Numbered from the stretch's first letter, positions 1-10,336 are shown. The stretch: DNA of 64,000 nucleotides from an uncultured Sphingomonadaceae bacterium (GCA_938050045.1 CALLJS010000018.1:30963-94962); one strand, 5' to 3'. Numbers and translations: made by a program. Notes: a model not told the origin generated them from the letters alone.

Positions 1-101
1 TTATGCGAGAGCAGCTAAATGTCAAAAGACACAACCGCAAAATCTGTGGACAAGGAGAGTTATTTGAACCGCTTATTCATACTATAATATTTAGCAAAAG
101 A

Positions 102-581
102 TCATGGCGCCAACAAGGCTTCAATATCTTTTTTAAGCGTCAATGGTTTAACCTGCGGGCCATGCCGTGCCACCACATTTCCTTGCTTATCAATCAGAAA
201 TTTTGTAAAATTCCATTTGATTTTGCGCGATCCTAATAAACCCGCTTGTTTAGATTTTAGATGCTCCCAAAATGGGTCCGCATTATCGCCATTGACCTCT
301 ATTTTTTGCATCAAGGGAAAGCTGACATCATAATTCAAAGTGCAAAAATTCTTAATCTGCTCGGCATCACCAGGTTCTTGCGCACCAAATTGATTGCATG
401 GAAAGGCTAATATTTCCAAGCCCTTATCTTTATACTCTTGATATAATTCTTCCAGCCCTTCATATTGGGGTGTAAACCCGCATTTTGAAGCCGTATTCAC
501 CACCAAGATCACTTTGCCCCGATACGCATCAAAAGATGCAGATGACCCATCGGCTTGTTTTAAGATAAAATTATCTGCCAT
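102..581 (-). CDS. glutathione peroxidase family protein
   Basis: A 159-residue thiol peroxidase of the glutathione peroxidase family, which reduces hydrogen peroxide or lipid hydroperoxides in the cytoplasm. The peroxidatic Cys34 lies in NTASKCGFTPQY, the PCNQFGAQEP motif follows at 61-70, and the catalytic Trp is in the KWNFTKFL motif near the C-terminus. Cys80 (NFCTLNY) sits where non-selenium, thioredoxin-using members carry the resolving Cys, so thioredoxin may be the real electron donor (inference from the family). It is full length for the Cys type. It lies 23 nt behind lolD on the same strand and is probably the last gene of that unit. Bases 1-101 to its left show no convincing gene. 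Confidence 0.95.
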   Translation of the reverse strand: MADNFILKQADGSSASFDAYRGKVILVVNTASKCGFTPQYEGLEELYQEYKDKGLEILAFPCNQFGAQEPGDAEQIKNFCTLNYDVSFPLMQKIEVNGDNADPFWEHLKSKQAGLLGSRKIKWNFTKFLIDKQGNVVARHGPQVKPLTLKKDIEALLAP

Positions 582-604
582 TATATCTATGCCTTTTTTG
601 CGGT

Positions 605-1282
605 TTAATCTTCGTGCAATATTCCATCTTTTAATCTTACCACTCGATCCATCTTGCGGGCCAAACGCTCATTATGCGTGGCAATGAGCGATGCAGAACC
701 TTCTAAACGCACCAAATCGATAAATTCTTGCAGCACCAAATCCGCCGTATGCTCATCCAAATTGCCCGTCGGTTCATCGGCTAGCACCAATTTTGGGGCA
801 TTGGCCAGTGCACGCGCCACAGCAACGCGCTGTTGCTCTCCGCCCGATAATTTAGATGGACGATGCTTGATACGTTTACCAAGACCCAATTTATTGAGCA
901 ATTCTATCGCACGTTTTTCCGCATCTTTCTTATGAACGCCTGCTACAATTTGCGGCAACATGATATTTTCCATCGCATCAAAATCGGCCAATAAATGATG
1001 GAATTGATAAACAAAGCCTAATGTATCACGCCTAATGCGCGTACGCACGTCGCTTGTCACATCATAGGTTTCTTCGCCATCGATTTTAATCGACCCTTCA
1101 AAGCCGCCCTCAAGCAAGCCCACCGCTTGCAATAAAGTAGATTTACCCGAACCCGATGGCCCCAATAAAGCAACTATCTCGCCAGGCTTAATCGTCAAAT
1201 TCACGCCCAACAATACTTCTATTAGGGTCTCACCTTGTTCAAAACTGCGCTTTAGATTTTTGAGTTCAATAATATTATTCAT
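605..1282 (-). CDS. lolD: lipoprotein-releasing ABC transporter ATPase LolD
   Basis: ATP-binding subunit (225 residues) of the LolCD(E) machine that extracts outer-membrane lipoproteins from the inner membrane and passes them to LolA. Walker A is GPSGSGKST, the ABC signature is LSGGEQQR, and Walker B is [12 protein letters not shown], all with normal spacing. The start overlaps the end of the permease gene by 8 nt, which implies translational coupling. LolD is chosen over MacB or FtsE because the partner is a LolC/E-type permease and there is no periplasmic adaptor gene. The assignment is firm at family level. Confidence 0.94.
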   Translation of the reverse strand: MNNIIELKNLKRSFEQGETLIEVLLGVNLTIKPGEIVALLGPSGSGKSTLLQAVGLLEGGFEGSIKIDGEETYDVTSDVRTRIRRDTLGFVYQFHHLLADFDAMENIMLPQIVAGVHKKDAEKRAIELLNKLGLGKRIKHRPSKLSGGEQQRVAVARALANAPKLVLADEPTGNLDEHTADLVLQEFIDLVRLEGSASLIATHNERLARKMDRVVRLKDGILHED

Positions 1283-2525
1283 AGCGCAACACCTGCACAG
1301 GATCTGTATTGGCCGCCTTAAATGCGGGATATAATGTTGCTAAGAAGCTCAATAATATTGTTAATGCACAGATACCTATCACTTCGGCAGCTTCTGTTTT
1401 TGATGGCAGCTCGATCAATACGCGAATAGAGGGATCCCAGAGATTTTGCCCTGTTGCCCATTCGACGAAATTCACAATATTTTGGCGGAAATAGAGAAAG
1501 ATAAACCCTATTGCTGTTCCCGCAGCAACGCCCAAAGTGCCTATTAATGTGCCCACTGTGATGAATATTTTCAGCAAAGAACGGCGCGATGCCCCCATAG
1601 TACGCAATATGGCAATGTCACGGGTTTTAGCGCGCACCAACATGATGAGCGATGATAATATATTAAAAGCAGCGTTTAATATGATAATCGATAAAATCAC
1701 AAACATCACCACGCGCTCAACGGCTAAAGCTTCGAATAAAGAGGAATTAAGCGTTTTCCAATTTACGATTTGTGCTTCATTGATAAATTTTTCTGCCAGC
1801 GGTTTTATAATTTCATCGACATTGTCGGCATCATTGGTTTTGATTTCTATCAAACCCACATCATCCCCCATCAATAGTAATAGCTGCGCATCTTTCATGG
1901 GTAATATGACCATAGCTTTATCATAATCATAAATGCCAATTTCAAATATGGCACCTATTTGATAGGATATTTCGCGCGGTACTGTACCAAATGGCGTTGG
2001 GCGACCTTGCGGATTGATAATTGTAATGCTTTGCCCAACGGTCGCACCAATGCTGCGGGCAAGGCCAGCACCAATAGCTATCCTCTCGCTGTCTTCGGTA
2101 ATATCATGCATATCACCAACTAATGTTTTACCCTTTAAGCTGGGGTTATTACGAATATTTTCGACCGTCATGCCGCGCACTAAAACCGCTTGCGCTCGTC
2201 CATTAAAGGTTGATAATAAGGGCTGGTCAATAAGCGGAGTAGCATCGACAACACCTGGCGTCTTTTTCGCTTCTTTTAATATTGCGCGCCAATCAGAGAG
2301 CCTACCATCATAACCTTGAACGATAGCATGACCATTTAAGCCAACGCTTTTTTCAAATAATTCTGCGCGAAAACCATTCATCACACTCATCACCACTATC
2401 AACGCAGCTACACCAAGCATGACGGCGACAAGGCTGATCCCTGCTACCATAGTGATGAAACGCTCGCCCTTTCCGGGCAAGAGATAACGCTTTGCCATCA
2501 TATATTCGAGCGGGGACAAAATCAT
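1275..2525 (-). CDS. lolC: lipoprotein-releasing system permease LolC/LolE
   Basis: Inner-membrane permease of 416 residues with the MacB/FtsX fold: a first membrane helix at about 25-50 ([17 protein letters not shown]), a long periplasmic domain, and three helices in the C-terminal third, ending in [10 protein letters not shown]. It works with LolD to release mature lipoproteins for LolA. Only one permease gene is present, as in many alphaproteobacteria where a single LolC/E-type protein is thought to form a homodimer. It is the first gene of lolC-lolD-gpx. The start at 2525 ([16 protein letters not shown]) matches the usual N-terminus of this family. Confidence 0.93.
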   Translation of the reverse strand: MILSPLEYMMAKRYLLPGKGERFITMVAGISLVAVMLGVAALIVVMSVMNGFRAELFEKSVGLNGHAIVQGYDGRLSDWRAILKEAKKTPGVVDATPLIDQPLLSTFNGRAQAVLVRGMTVENIRNNPSLKGKTLVGDMHDITEDSERIAIGAGLARSIGATVGQSITIINPQGRPTPFGTVPREISYQIGAIFEIGIYDYDKAMVILPMKDAQLLLLMGDDVGLIEIKTNDADNVDEIIKPLAEKFINEAQIVNWKTLNSSLFEALAVERVVMFVILSIIILNAAFNILSSLIMLVRAKTRDIAILRTMGASRRSLLKIFITVGTLIGTLGVAAGTAIGFIFLYFRQNIVNFVEWATGQNLWDPSIRVLIELPSKTEAAEVIGICALTILLSFLATLYPAFKAANTDPVQVLRYE

Positions 2526-2645
2526 TATATATTTATAATCCTACAGATAATTTATTCTCTTTCCATTTGTAGCCTTGCCAGCCATTGGTCAAGCATCATC
2601 TGATAGAGCAACCAGCAAAATATACTATAAATTGTAATTTCACCT

Positions 2646-2670
2646 CTTGAAATTAGAAACGGCGATATTA
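2646..2670 (+). promoter_or_regulatory. possible heat-shock (RpoH) promoter of the Hsp20 gene
   Basis: CTTGAA at 2646-2651 is followed after about 12 nt by GATATTA (2664-2670). This resembles the alphaproteobacterial RpoH pattern of a CTTG-type -35 box and an A/T-rich -10 box. It lies about 105 nt ahead of the Hsp20 start and just upstream of the structured leader. Read by eye; one box match is weak evidence on its own. Confidence 0.4.
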
Positions 2671-2680
2671 TCTTTTTATA

Positions 2681-2775
2681 GGGTGCTGCATAAGCAGGCC
2701 CTAAACAAAAATTAAATTTATGCCGAAGCGCCAATTTTGGGCTTCATCAATAACATTGCTCAACAGGAGAATATT
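2681..2775 (+). promoter_or_regulatory. ROSE-like RNA thermometer in the Hsp20 leader
   Basis: Three hairpins are readable in the leader. Hairpin I (2681-2701) has GGG/CCC plus CTGC/GCAG around an ATAA loop. Hairpin II (2725-2745) has GAAGC/GCTTC plus CCAA/TTGG with one bulged G. Hairpin III (2756-2768) is TTGCT-CAAC-AGGA and pairs the Shine-Dalgarno sequence with TTGCT, leaving the G unpaired. A short anti-SD helix of the type UYGCU / AGGA with a bulged G is the hallmark of ROSE thermosensors ahead of small heat-shock genes. Expected effect: the ribosome site is closed at low temperature and opens on heating. Inferred from sequence pairing only. Confidence 0.65.
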
Positions 2776-3273
2776 ATGAATCGTCTTGATTTTACCCCCT
2801 ATCGCCGAACCACAGTAGGCTTTGATCGTTTGTTTGACTTGCTAGAAAATAGCGCGCGCAGCGGTCAGAATGAAAATTACCCCCCATTTAACATAGAGCG
2901 ATTATCCGAAGATGATTTTGTCATCACCATCGCCGTTGCAGGTTTCAAAGACAATGAAATCGATATTACCGCCCAGCAAAATTTGCTCACCGTCGTTGGT
3001 AAAAAAGACATTGATGGCAATGATAATCGGGATTTCTTGCACGTTGGTATCGCCAACCGCAATTTTGAACGCCGTTTTCAATTGGCCGATTATGTCCATG
3101 TCACCGAAGCCAATATGGCCGATGGATTATTGACCGTTAAATTATTGCGCGAAGTACCCGATGCGCTCAAGCCGCGTAAGATTGAAGTGGGCTCAAAGCT
3201 GAAAACAATAGAGCAAAGCGGCGATGATAATGTAACAAAAATACCGTCCAAAAAATCTAAAAAAATAGGCTAA
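2776..3273 (+). CDS. ibpA: Hsp20 / IbpA-type small heat-shock protein
   Basis: An ATP-independent holdase of 165 residues. The alpha-crystallin domain spans about 40-140, from the PPFNIERLSEDDFVITIAVAGF start to the C-terminal strand around LLTVKLLREVP. The N-terminus (FTPYRRTTVGFDRLFDLL) matches the IbpA class. The start at 2776 is chosen because CAGGAGA stands 6 nt ahead; an upstream in-frame TTG at 2737 lies inside the leader hairpins. The leader looks like a ROSE thermometer and a possible RpoH promoter stands ahead, so heat control is likely at both levels. It is monocistronic and ends at a clear terminator. Confidence 0.93.
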   Translation: MNRLDFTPYRRTTVGFDRLFDLLENSARSGQNENYPPFNIERLSEDDFVITIAVAGFKDNEIDITAQQNLLTVVGKKDIDGNDNRDFLHVGIANRNFERRFQLADYVHVTEANMADGLLTVKLLREVPDALKPRKIEVGSKLKTIEQSGDDNVTKIPSKKSKKIG

Positions 3274-3352
3274 ATTTCCCTCCCCTAATTCTTGGATTAA
3301 GCCTCTTGCTTATAGAATGGGCAGCCTAGCAGAAAAAATAGGCTTATATATT

Positions 3353-3378
3353 GGGCAGCGCGTTGGGGCTGCCCTTTT
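3353..3378 (+). terminator. intrinsic terminator after Hsp20
   Basis: GGGCAGC (3353-3359) pairs perfectly with GCTGCCC (3368-3374), with a short loop, followed at once by TTTT. It lies 80 nt behind the Hsp20 stop and ahead of the convergent end of pyrG. Confidence 0.8.
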
Positions 3379-3441
3379 ACTATATTGTGTGAAATATAAT
3401 TATTTTGCTGGCTGATAGCCACAGCTTAATAGTAGACAGCC

Positions 3442-5073
3442 TCACACTAAACGGCTTTGTTTAAGCGCAGCACCAATAAAACTCGCAAATAATGGGTGCG
3501 GATCAAATGGCCGCGATTTAAGCTCTGGGTGGAATTGCACACCTATGAACCAAGGATGATCGGGACGCTCCACTATCTCGGGCAAGCGACCATCAGGCGA
3601 CATGCCAGAGAATATTAACCCGCCCGATTCCAACATATCTTTATAAGCCAAATTGACTTCAAATCTGTGCCGATGCCGCTCTTCGATATTCTGCGCCTCA
3701 TAAACCGATGCGACATGGCTATTATCACTGAGTTTCGCCCGATAAGCCCCCAATCGCATCGTCCCGCCTAAATCGCTATCATCATCGCGTAGCTGCGTGC
3801 CGTCTTTGCTTTGCCATTCGGTTATGAGGCCAATCACAGGGTTATCGGTTGATCCAAATTCGCTGGTCGATGCATTTTCAATACCGCTAACATTACGCGC
3901 GCCATCGAGGCAAGCCATTTGCATCCCAAGACAAATACCAAAGAAAGGTATATTACGTTCACGCGCAAATTTTATGCTCGCAATTTTACCTTCGCTGCCC
4001 CGCTCACCAAATCCGCCAGGCACCAATATAGCGTGCATTGGTTCTAATTTCGTCACCAAATCATCTTCATTTTCAAACAATTCGGCATCGAGCCATTTGA
4101 TATTCACGCGCGTTTTATGGGCCATACCGCCATGCACCAAAGCTTCGTGCAATGATTTATAGGCATCTTGCAACCCAACATATTTGCCAATTACGCCAAC
4201 AGTCACTTCGCCTTCGGGGTTATGATAGCGATTAACAATGTCATACCAGCGCGATAGATCGGGTTCTTTGCTGTCGGTAATGCCAAACCCGCGCAGCACC
4301 TCATCATCGAGCCCTTCGGCATGATATTGCAATGGAACTGCATAAATACTCTCCGCATCCAATGCAGGGATAACCGCCTCTTTGCGCACATTACAAAAAG
4401 CTGCGATTTTTGCGCGTTCATTATCTGGCAAAATATGCTCACAGCGGCACAGCAATACATCGGGTTGAATCCCCAAGGAAGTGAGCTCTCTAACGCTATG
4501 CTGAGTTGGTTTCGTCTTTAATTCGCCAGCCGCCGTCACATAAGGGACCAATGTCACATGAATGGATAAAGTTTGATCGCGCCCTAGTTCGTTGCGTAAT
4601 TGGCGAATAGCCTCCATAAAGGGGAGCGATTCAATATCGCCAACCGTACCGCCAATTTCGCACAAGATGAAATCAAGATCATCGCTCTCATCCAATGCAA
4701 AGGCTTTGATAGCATCGGTAACATGCGGAATCACTTGTACTGTCGCACCCAGATAATCACCGCGTCTTTCTTTGGCGATAATATCTCGATAGATTCGACC
4801 AGAAGTCACATTGTCAGATTGCCGCGCCGAAACGCCGCTAAAGCGTTCATAATGCCCCAAATCAAGATCGGTCTCTGCGCCATCATCGGTGACATAGACT
4901 TCGCCGTGCTGATAAGGCGACATTGTACCTGGATCAACGTTCAAATAAGGGTCAAATTTGCGTATCCGTACCTTATAACCACGTGCTTGTAGCAAAGCCG
5001 CAAGACTTGCTGCCATAAGACCTTTTCCAAGCGAGGAGACCACGCCGCCAGTAATAAAAATATATCGCGCCAT
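3442..5073 (-). CDS. pyrG: CTP synthase (glutamine-hydrolysing)
   Basis: Converts UTP to CTP with ATP and glutamine, the last step of pyrimidine nucleotide synthesis. At 543 residues it is full length. The N-terminal synthetase domain opens with the P-loop-like [10 protein letters not shown] (8-17) and carries [27 protein letters not shown] motifs in the first 60 residues. The C-terminal class I glutamine amidotransferase domain holds the Cys nucleophile in [10 protein letters not shown] and the His-Glu pair in [12 protein letters not shown]. It is the last gene of tpiA-secG-pyrG, a common alphaproteobacterial order. Confidence 0.97.
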   Translation of the reverse strand: MARYIFITGGVVSSLGKGLMAASLAALLQARGYKVRIRKFDPYLNVDPGTMSPYQHGEVYVTDDGAETDLDLGHYERFSGVSARQSDNVTSGRIYRDIIAKERRGDYLGATVQVIPHVTDAIKAFALDESDDLDFILCEIGGTVGDIESLPFMEAIRQLRNELGRDQTLSIHVTLVPYVTAAGELKTKPTQHSVRELTSLGIQPDVLLCRCEHILPDNERAKIAAFCNVRKEAVIPALDAESIYAVPLQYHAEGLDDEVLRGFGITDSKEPDLSRWYDIVNRYHNPEGEVTVGVIGKYVGLQDAYKSLHEALVHGGMAHKTRVNIKWLDAELFENEDDLVTKLEPMHAILVPGGFGERGSEGKIASIKFARERNIPFFGICLGMQMACLDGARNVSGIENASTSEFGSTDNPVIGLITEWQSKDGTQLRDDDSDLGGTMRLGAYRAKLSDNSHVASVYEAQNIEERHRHRFEVNLAYKDMLESGGLIFSGMSPDGRLPEIVERPDHPWFIGVQFHPELKSRPFDPHPLFASFIGAALKQSRLV

Positions 5074-5314
5074 GGGAGTAGAGGGTTAAGGGGATAGGGT
5101 GGGGTTTGACAAGCGAAATAATCCAAAATCTCAAAAAAACTATGGATAACTTTTTCACCTATCCCATATCATGCTTTCCTAACGCACTTAAGAGGCCAGA
5201 CCCATATTATGAACGGGTATAAAGATAATAAACGGATATAGAATGAAAGAACCGCTCATAATAAGAACGGCCCTTTTTTTACCCATAAGAATTGGTTCAT
5301 TCTAAATGAGAGGT

Positions 5315-5713
5315 TTATTCGCGGCTGCCCTGACTATCTTCTTCAGAAGCCGCCGCCGCCGCCGCTGCCGCTTCTAGCGGATCATCGCTCGTTGGAGGCG
5401 CGATAGGGTTTTGCGTTGGAGCCAGTTCAGAGGTTGGTTCAGGAGCTGTCCGTTCGAAACTATCATCAATGGTTGAACCAGAGCTTTGCTTTGCTGCTAC
5501 AAAAGCAAGTGCCACCGACAATGATATGAATAAAATCGCCAAGAAAGACGTCAAGCGGGTCATAAAATCAGCAGCTCCGCGCGCAGACATCAGGCCCGAT
5601 GGACTGCCGCCAACGCCAAGACCGCCGCCTTCTGATCGCTGCATTAAAATTGCAACGACCAAACCAAAAGCAACGGTGCCTTGTAGAATGATTAAAAATT
5701 GAAAGAGACCCAT
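5315..5713 (-). CDS. secG: preprotein translocase subunit SecG
   Basis: Small inner-membrane subunit of the SecYEG channel (132 residues). There are two membrane helices (about 5-24 and 52-73), with the conserved cytoplasmic loop MQRSEGGGLGVGG-SPSGLMS and the GAADFMTR segment between them. The C-terminal tail is a low-complexity Pro/Ala/Glu region with a run of eight Ala encoded by GCN triplets (about 5347-5376), a likely slippage site. It lies between tpiA and pyrG on the same strand. The 241 nt between it and pyrG hold no gene; an imperfect hairpin near 5250-5275 with a T-run points the other way. Confidence 0.94.
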   Translation of the reverse strand: MGLFQFLIILQGTVAFGLVVAILMQRSEGGGLGVGGSPSGLMSARGAADFMTRLTSFLAILFISLSVALAFVAAKQSSGSTIDDSFERTAPEPTSELAPTQNPIAPPTSDDPLEAAAAAAAASEEDSQGSRE

Positions 5714-5833
5714 TTAATGTTCCAATGAATATTTATTTATGTTGAAGTCCACATAGCGATTGAAATTCGAATCTTCAATTGATTTACGACATTATATTAT
5801 CAGAATCACGCACTATCGATAGAATAATATTAT

Positions 5834-6583
5834 TTAGGCCCTCGACGCCGCTGCAATTACGGGTGTAAATTTTGTTGCTCTCAGGCTAGCTCCGCCAACT
5901 AACCCGCCATCAACATGCGCTATACTCAGGAGTTCCTGGGCATTATCGCCATTCATCGAGCCGCCATATAGGATATGAATATCATGCGCGCTTTCACCAT
6001 ATTTTATGATTAAGGCCTGCCTTATAGCGAGATGCATTTCGGCAACTTCATCCATATTTGGTATGCGGCCCGTTCCTATCGCCCAAATCGGTTCATAAGC
6101 AATACATAATGCTCCATCAATATTATCAACATCGGGTAATGACAGATTTAATTGCTCTATCACTATAGCAATAGCATTTCCGCTATTTCTCTGATCCTCT
6201 GATTCACCGATGCACACTATAGCGCACATATTTCTGGCCATAACGGCTTGCGCCTTAGCCTTCACATCGGCATTGCTCTCGCCTTGGTCAGTCCTGCGTT
6301 CGCTATGGCCAACGATAACATATCGCGCACCGCATTCTGCTACCATAGTAGCTGACACACAGCCAGTATGCGCCCCATCATTATGCGCATGACAGTCTTG
6401 CGCACCGATAGCCACATAATTAGAAATTTTACCCGCAGCCTCGATTAATGTCGTTGGCACGCACAAGGCCACATCTGCATTTGGATGCGCAGCCGCATGC
6501 TCTGATATGTCTATAATATGGACAAGATCAGATTTCAAACCATTCATTTTCCAATTACCGACAATCAATTTCTTGCGCTTCAT
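5834..6583 (-). CDS. tpiA: triosephosphate isomerase
   Basis: Interconverts dihydroxyacetone phosphate and glyceraldehyde 3-phosphate. At 249 residues it is the usual length. Substrate Lys12 is in GNWKMNG, the electrophilic His93 in VGHSERR, and the base Glu164 in AYEPIWAIGTG. The phosphate-binding loop LYGGSMNGDNA and the C-terminal GGLVGGASL are both present. It is the first gene of tpiA-secG-pyrG and is divergent from the PpiD-like gene, with 236 nt between the two starts. Confidence 0.97.
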   Translation of the reverse strand: MKRKKLIVGNWKMNGLKSDLVHIIDISEHAAAHPNADVALCVPTTLIEAAGKISNYVAIGAQDCHAHNDGAHTGCVSATMVAECGARYVIVGHSERRTDQGESNADVKAKAQAVMARNMCAIVCIGESEDQRNSGNAIAIVIEQLNLSLPDVDNIDGALCIAYEPIWAIGTGRIPNMDEVAEMHLAIRQALIIKYGESAHDIHILYGGSMNGDNAQELLSIAHVDGGLVGGASLRATKFTPVIAAASRA

Positions 6584-6819
6584 ATCATTCCCTAATTATT
6601 TGCCCTTACCCCACCGAAAAGACAGCCAAAACCGCCCAATCATTATTTATTGTGATGCTTAATATTGCACGAAAAACCCTTGGCCGCAATGATTTCAAAC
6701 ATTAGGCCCCAAATTTCATTCTACAGATAAATGACAACTTATGGTATGAATGCTTGATTGTAGACGCATAGCTACCTAAAGCTTTGTTCAATATTTTTAA
6801 TAGGAAGTTACTGACTAAT

Positions 6820-8760
6820 ATGTTTGCCAAAATACGTTCATTATTTAGCTCTAAATTTGGTGCTTTTTTCGCGCTTATCTTTATCGGTATCATTGCGGTT
6901 GCTTTTGCCCTTGGTGATGTCACTGGCTCTGGAACTTTTGGTGGCGTTTCCGCTGGCAATGCTGCAAAAGTTGGTAATCAAGACATTAGCGTTGCTGAAT
7001 TGCGCGATATGACCGATAATCGTCTGCGCAATGAACGGCAAAGAAACCCCAATCTCGACATTTCTCAATTTGTAGAAGCTGGAGGTTTAGATACCACTTT
7101 AGAGCAAATCATAAATCGTTATGTATTGGCTGTATTTGGTGCCGATCATGGCATAGGCGTGAGCCAAGCGATGGTTGATGCAGAAATTCGTGACATCCCA
7201 GGGGCCAAAGGCGTTGATGGCAAATTCACAACCGAAAGCTTGCGCGCATTATTGGCGAGGATAAAAATTTCCGAGGCCGCCATTCGCAAAGATTTCACCC
7301 AAAATCTCTACGCGCAACAGATTTTCCCAATCGCTAATAAGGGCACTGTTTCGCCCAAATCACTTGTTCTGCCTTATGCTTCGCTAGTATTAGAGCGGCG
7401 CGAGGGGCAATTTGCCATCGTACCATCCTCTTTGTTTTTACCCGAAAAGCCGCCCAGCGATGACGAATTAGCGGCTTATTACAAAGAAAATGCGACCCAA
7501 TATATCATTCCTGAAAGACGCTCAATTAGCTATGCACTCTTCAATAGCGATATAGTGGATGCAGATGCGAAACCTACCGATGCAGACATCAAAGCTCATT
7601 ATGATAATAATAAAGAAAATTTTGCAGCAAGCGAAACGCGCAGCTTTGAACAAATTATTGTTTCAACCGAAGACGCCGCCAATCAAATCATTAGCAACGC
7701 CAAAGCAGGTGCTACGTTGCAAGAAGCGTCTAAAGAAACCGGTCTGTCCGTCACAGAAAAAAGCGCAATTAGTGCAAAGCAATTAACCGACAGTGCTTCA
7801 AAAGCCGTCAGCGATGCAATATTTGCGGCCGATAATGGCGCATATGCAAAACCAGCAAAAGCACCACTAGGCTGGTTTGTCGTCAGAATAACTGATATTT
7901 CTAAGAGAGATGCGCGCACTTTAGAGCAAGCGCGCTCTGAAATTACCGATATAGTACGCGCTGAGAAGAAAGACGAATTATTAGCCGAATTTACCACCGA
8001 GATCGAAGATGCGCTAGCCGATGGCGCAAGCTTGGCAGACGTTGCCAAAGAACGGTCTCTCAAAGTAGAAACAAGCCCTTCCCTGATTATTACGGGCCAA
8101 AACCCAGAGGACCCAGCCTACCAACCCATTGCTGAAATGGCCGCTATATTACCCAAAGCATTCCAAATGGATAATGATGGCCAAGGCCAATTGATTGAAG
8201 TTGAGCAAGGCCGCAAATTCGCCATTTTAACCGTGGCAAAATTATCCGAAGCCGCGCCTCCTGCGCTCAGCAAAGTCAAGAAAGGCATTGCGCAAAAATG
8301 GGCGATTTCAAAAGGCGCTGCTCAAGCTAAAATTGAAGCTGAAAAAATATTAAAAGCCGTTGAGAGCGGAACTAATTTCAAAAAAGCTGTTGCAGATAGT
8401 GGATTGAAATTACCCCCTACGCAGGATTTAAAGGCCAGTCGTTTTGAACTATCGCAACAAGGCCGTGAAGTTCCCGAAGCTCTAGCCCTTATGTTTGCAA
8501 TGCCTGCTGAAAGCATCAAAAAGCTCGAAGCTCCCGACGAACAAGGCTGGATTTTAGTCAATTTAGACACAATCACGCGCGGGGATGCTAATAAAAGAAA
8601 AAATCTATTGGATCAAACCCAAGAGCAGTTTAAAAATGTCTTTGGCCAAGAGCATATGGCACAATTCATCAATGCAGCGCGCGCAGAAGTAGGCGTTGAG
8701 AAGAGCGAGAATGATATTGAATCTCTGCGCTCATCTCTATCGGCTATCGCTGCAAATTAA
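6820..8760 (+). CDS. PpiD-like periplasmic folding factor (SurA_N / PpiC-type)
   Basis: Membrane-anchored chaperone or peptidyl-prolyl isomerase of 646 residues. A single N-terminal helix (FGAFFALIFIGIIAVAFAL, about 13-31) leaves the rest in the periplasm. A SurA_N-type region follows (about 45-170), then a PpiC-like domain in the middle (about 250-370, with FEQIIVSTEDAANQII and APLGWFVVRITDI), and a long helical C-terminal part. Its role is probably to assist folding of proteins leaving the Sec channel. The ATG at 6820 is chosen because AGGAAG precedes it; an earlier in-frame TTG at 6784 lacks such a site. It is 21 nt ahead of trpE, so trpE is probably read through from here. Confidence 0.88.
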   Translation: MFAKIRSLFSSKFGAFFALIFIGIIAVAFALGDVTGSGTFGGVSAGNAAKVGNQDISVAELRDMTDNRLRNERQRNPNLDISQFVEAGGLDTTLEQIINRYVLAVFGADHGIGVSQAMVDAEIRDIPGAKGVDGKFTTESLRALLARIKISEAAIRKDFTQNLYAQQIFPIANKGTVSPKSLVLPYASLVLERREGQFAIVPSSLFLPEKPPSDDELAAYYKENATQYIIPERRSISYALFNSDIVDADAKPTDADIKAHYDNNKENFAASETRSFEQIIVSTEDAANQIISNAKAGATLQEASKETGLSVTEKSAISAKQLTDSASKAVSDAIFAADNGAYAKPAKAPLGWFVVRITDISKRDARTLEQARSEITDIVRAEKKDELLAEFTTEIEDALADGASLADVAKERSLKVETSPSLIITGQNPEDPAYQPIAEMAAILPKAFQMDNDGQGQLIEVEQGRKFAILTVAKLSEAAPPALSKVKKGIAQKWAISKGAAQAKIEAEKILKAVESGTNFKKAVADSGLKLPPTQDLKASRFELSQQGREVPEALALMFAMPAESIKKLEAPDEQGWILVNLDTITRGDANKRKNLLDQTQEQFKNVFGQEHMAQFINAARAEVGVEKSENDIESLRSSLSAIAAN

Positions 8761-8781
8761 TGGATAGGCCGTTTCATAATC

Positions 8782-10326
8782 ATGGCCTATTCGAATAATA
8801 TTGATGATAATATAACCGAGAGTGCCTTATCGCAGCTCAATAAAGGCCGCGCATCGCTTATATGGAAACGCATAATTGCGGATACAGAAACGCCTGTTTC
8901 GGCCGCATTAAAATTAATGCAATCATACCGTGGTGATTTCCTGCTCGAATCTGTCGAAGGCGGTGAAACACGCGGACGCCATAGCCTTATCGGCCTCGCC
9001 CCCGATCTCATCTTTCGGGCCAAGGGTGACAATGCAGAAATAAACCGAAATTGGGCCTATGACCGTGCTGATTTCAAAACTCTAGAAGTTGATAGCCTAA
9101 GCGCGCTCAGGCAATTAGTGGCATCGTGCCATATGGATGTTCCACAAGAATTACCCGATGCCTTGGCTTGTTTGGTCGGTTATTTTGGCTATGAAACCAT
9201 TGGACTGGTTGAAAAATTACCGCGCAGCGCGCAATCTGATCTTCAAACCCCAGATATGTTATTTGTGCGCCCTACTCTTGTGTTGATATTTGACCGTTTG
9301 AGCGATGAGCTGTTCATCATTGCGCCGTTATGGCCCGAAACATCTGCAGAGTCCAAAACTACTGGAGAAAATGAACAAAAAATATGCGCTGCATTAGAGA
9401 AAATTGACGCTATTGAACGTCAATTAAATCAAGCTACGCCAGCACCAGCATCCGATGTGCAATCCGCAAATATTGTTTTCACGCCCTATGTCGCGCCTGA
9501 TGATTATAAAAATATGGTACGCCGCGCCAAAGATTATATCACCGCTGGCGATATATTTCAGATTGTATTAGCGCAGCGTTTCACAACGCCCTTTGCCTTA
9601 CCGCCGATTGAATTATACCGCGCATTGCGGCGGATAAACCCCTCACCTTTCTTGTTTTTCCTTGACCTACCCGAATTTGCATTGATCGGTTCGAGCCCTG
9701 AAATATTGGTGCGCTCTAAAAATGGTGAAATCACGATACGCCCTATTGCTGGAACGCGCCCGCGCGGTAAAAATACCGCCGAAGATGCGGCGAATAAAGC
9801 GAGCTTGCTCGCCGATCCTAAAGAATGCGCCGAACATTTAATGCTGCTTGATCTGGGCCGTAATGATGTGGGCCGCGTGGCCAAAGCCAATAGCGTGAGC
9901 GTCACCGATAGCTATATGGTCGAATTTTACAGCCATGTCATGCACATTGTATCCAATGTTACGGGCGATCTCGATGATAAATATGATGCGATAGATGCAT
10001 TATTTGCAGGCTTTCCTGCTGGCACGGTTAGCGGCGCACCCAAAGTTCGAGCTTGTGAAATAATCGCAGAATTAGAGCCCGAAACGCGCGGAGCCTATGC
10101 GGGCGGCGTTGGATATTTCTCACCCAATGGTGATATGGATAGCTGCATTGTTTTGCGCACTGGCATCGTCAAGGATGGGCAATTACACGTTCAAGCGGGC
10201 GCAGGGATTGTCGCCGATAGCGATCCTGATTATGAATTGCGCGAATGCGAGGCCAAATCGGGCGCATTATTAGCCGCTGCAAAAGAAGCAGTGCGCCGCG
10301 CCCATAACGCGAGGTTCGGACAGTGA
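8782..10326 (+). CDS. trpE: anthranilate synthase component I
   Basis: Makes anthranilate from chorismate with ammonia supplied by TrpG, the first committed step to tryptophan. At 514 residues it is full length, with an N-terminal regulatory part containing LLESVEGGETRGRHSLIG, whose LLES motif is typical of tryptophan feedback binding, and the C-terminal chorismate-binding domain with IRPIAGTRPRG, LLDLGRNDVGRV and FPAGTVSGAPKVRA. It begins 21 nt after the PpiD-like gene; no leader peptide or attenuator is visible in that gap. trpG follows after 10 nt. Confidence 0.97.
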   Translation: MAYSNNIDDNITESALSQLNKGRASLIWKRIIADTETPVSAALKLMQSYRGDFLLESVEGGETRGRHSLIGLAPDLIFRAKGDNAEINRNWAYDRADFKTLEVDSLSALRQLVASCHMDVPQELPDALACLVGYFGYETIGLVEKLPRSAQSDLQTPDMLFVRPTLVLIFDRLSDELFIIAPLWPETSAESKTTGENEQKICAALEKIDAIERQLNQATPAPASDVQSANIVFTPYVAPDDYKNMVRRAKDYITAGDIFQIVLAQRFTTPFALPPIELYRALRRINPSPFLFFLDLPEFALIGSSPEILVRSKNGEITIRPIAGTRPRGKNTAEDAANKASLLADPKECAEHLMLLDLGRNDVGRVAKANSVSVTDSYMVEFYSHVMHIVSNVTGDLDDKYDAIDALFAGFPAGTVSGAPKVRACEIIAELEPETRGAYAGGVGYFSPNGDMDSCIVLRTGIVKDGQLHVQAGAGIVADSDPDYELRECEAKSGALLAAAKEAVRRAHNARFGQ

Positions 10327-10336
10327 AGGTAATATC

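Noticed and set aside
3..236. 77-codon plus-strand frame at the window start
   Set aside because: Most of it lies antisense to the intact glutathione peroxidase gene.
2552..2734. 60-codon minus-strand frame between lolC and Hsp20
   Set aside because: It covers the Hsp20 promoter and leader hairpins, has no good ribosome site and no recognisable protein pattern.
5245..5282. Terminator for secG
   Set aside because: The imperfect hairpin with a T-run (CCGCTC ... GAACGG CCC TTTTTTT) points along the plus strand, while secG and pyrG both run along the minus strand.
8761..8781. tryptophan attenuator ahead of trpE
   Set aside because: The 21-nt gap after the PpiD-like gene has no room for a leader peptide and hairpins.
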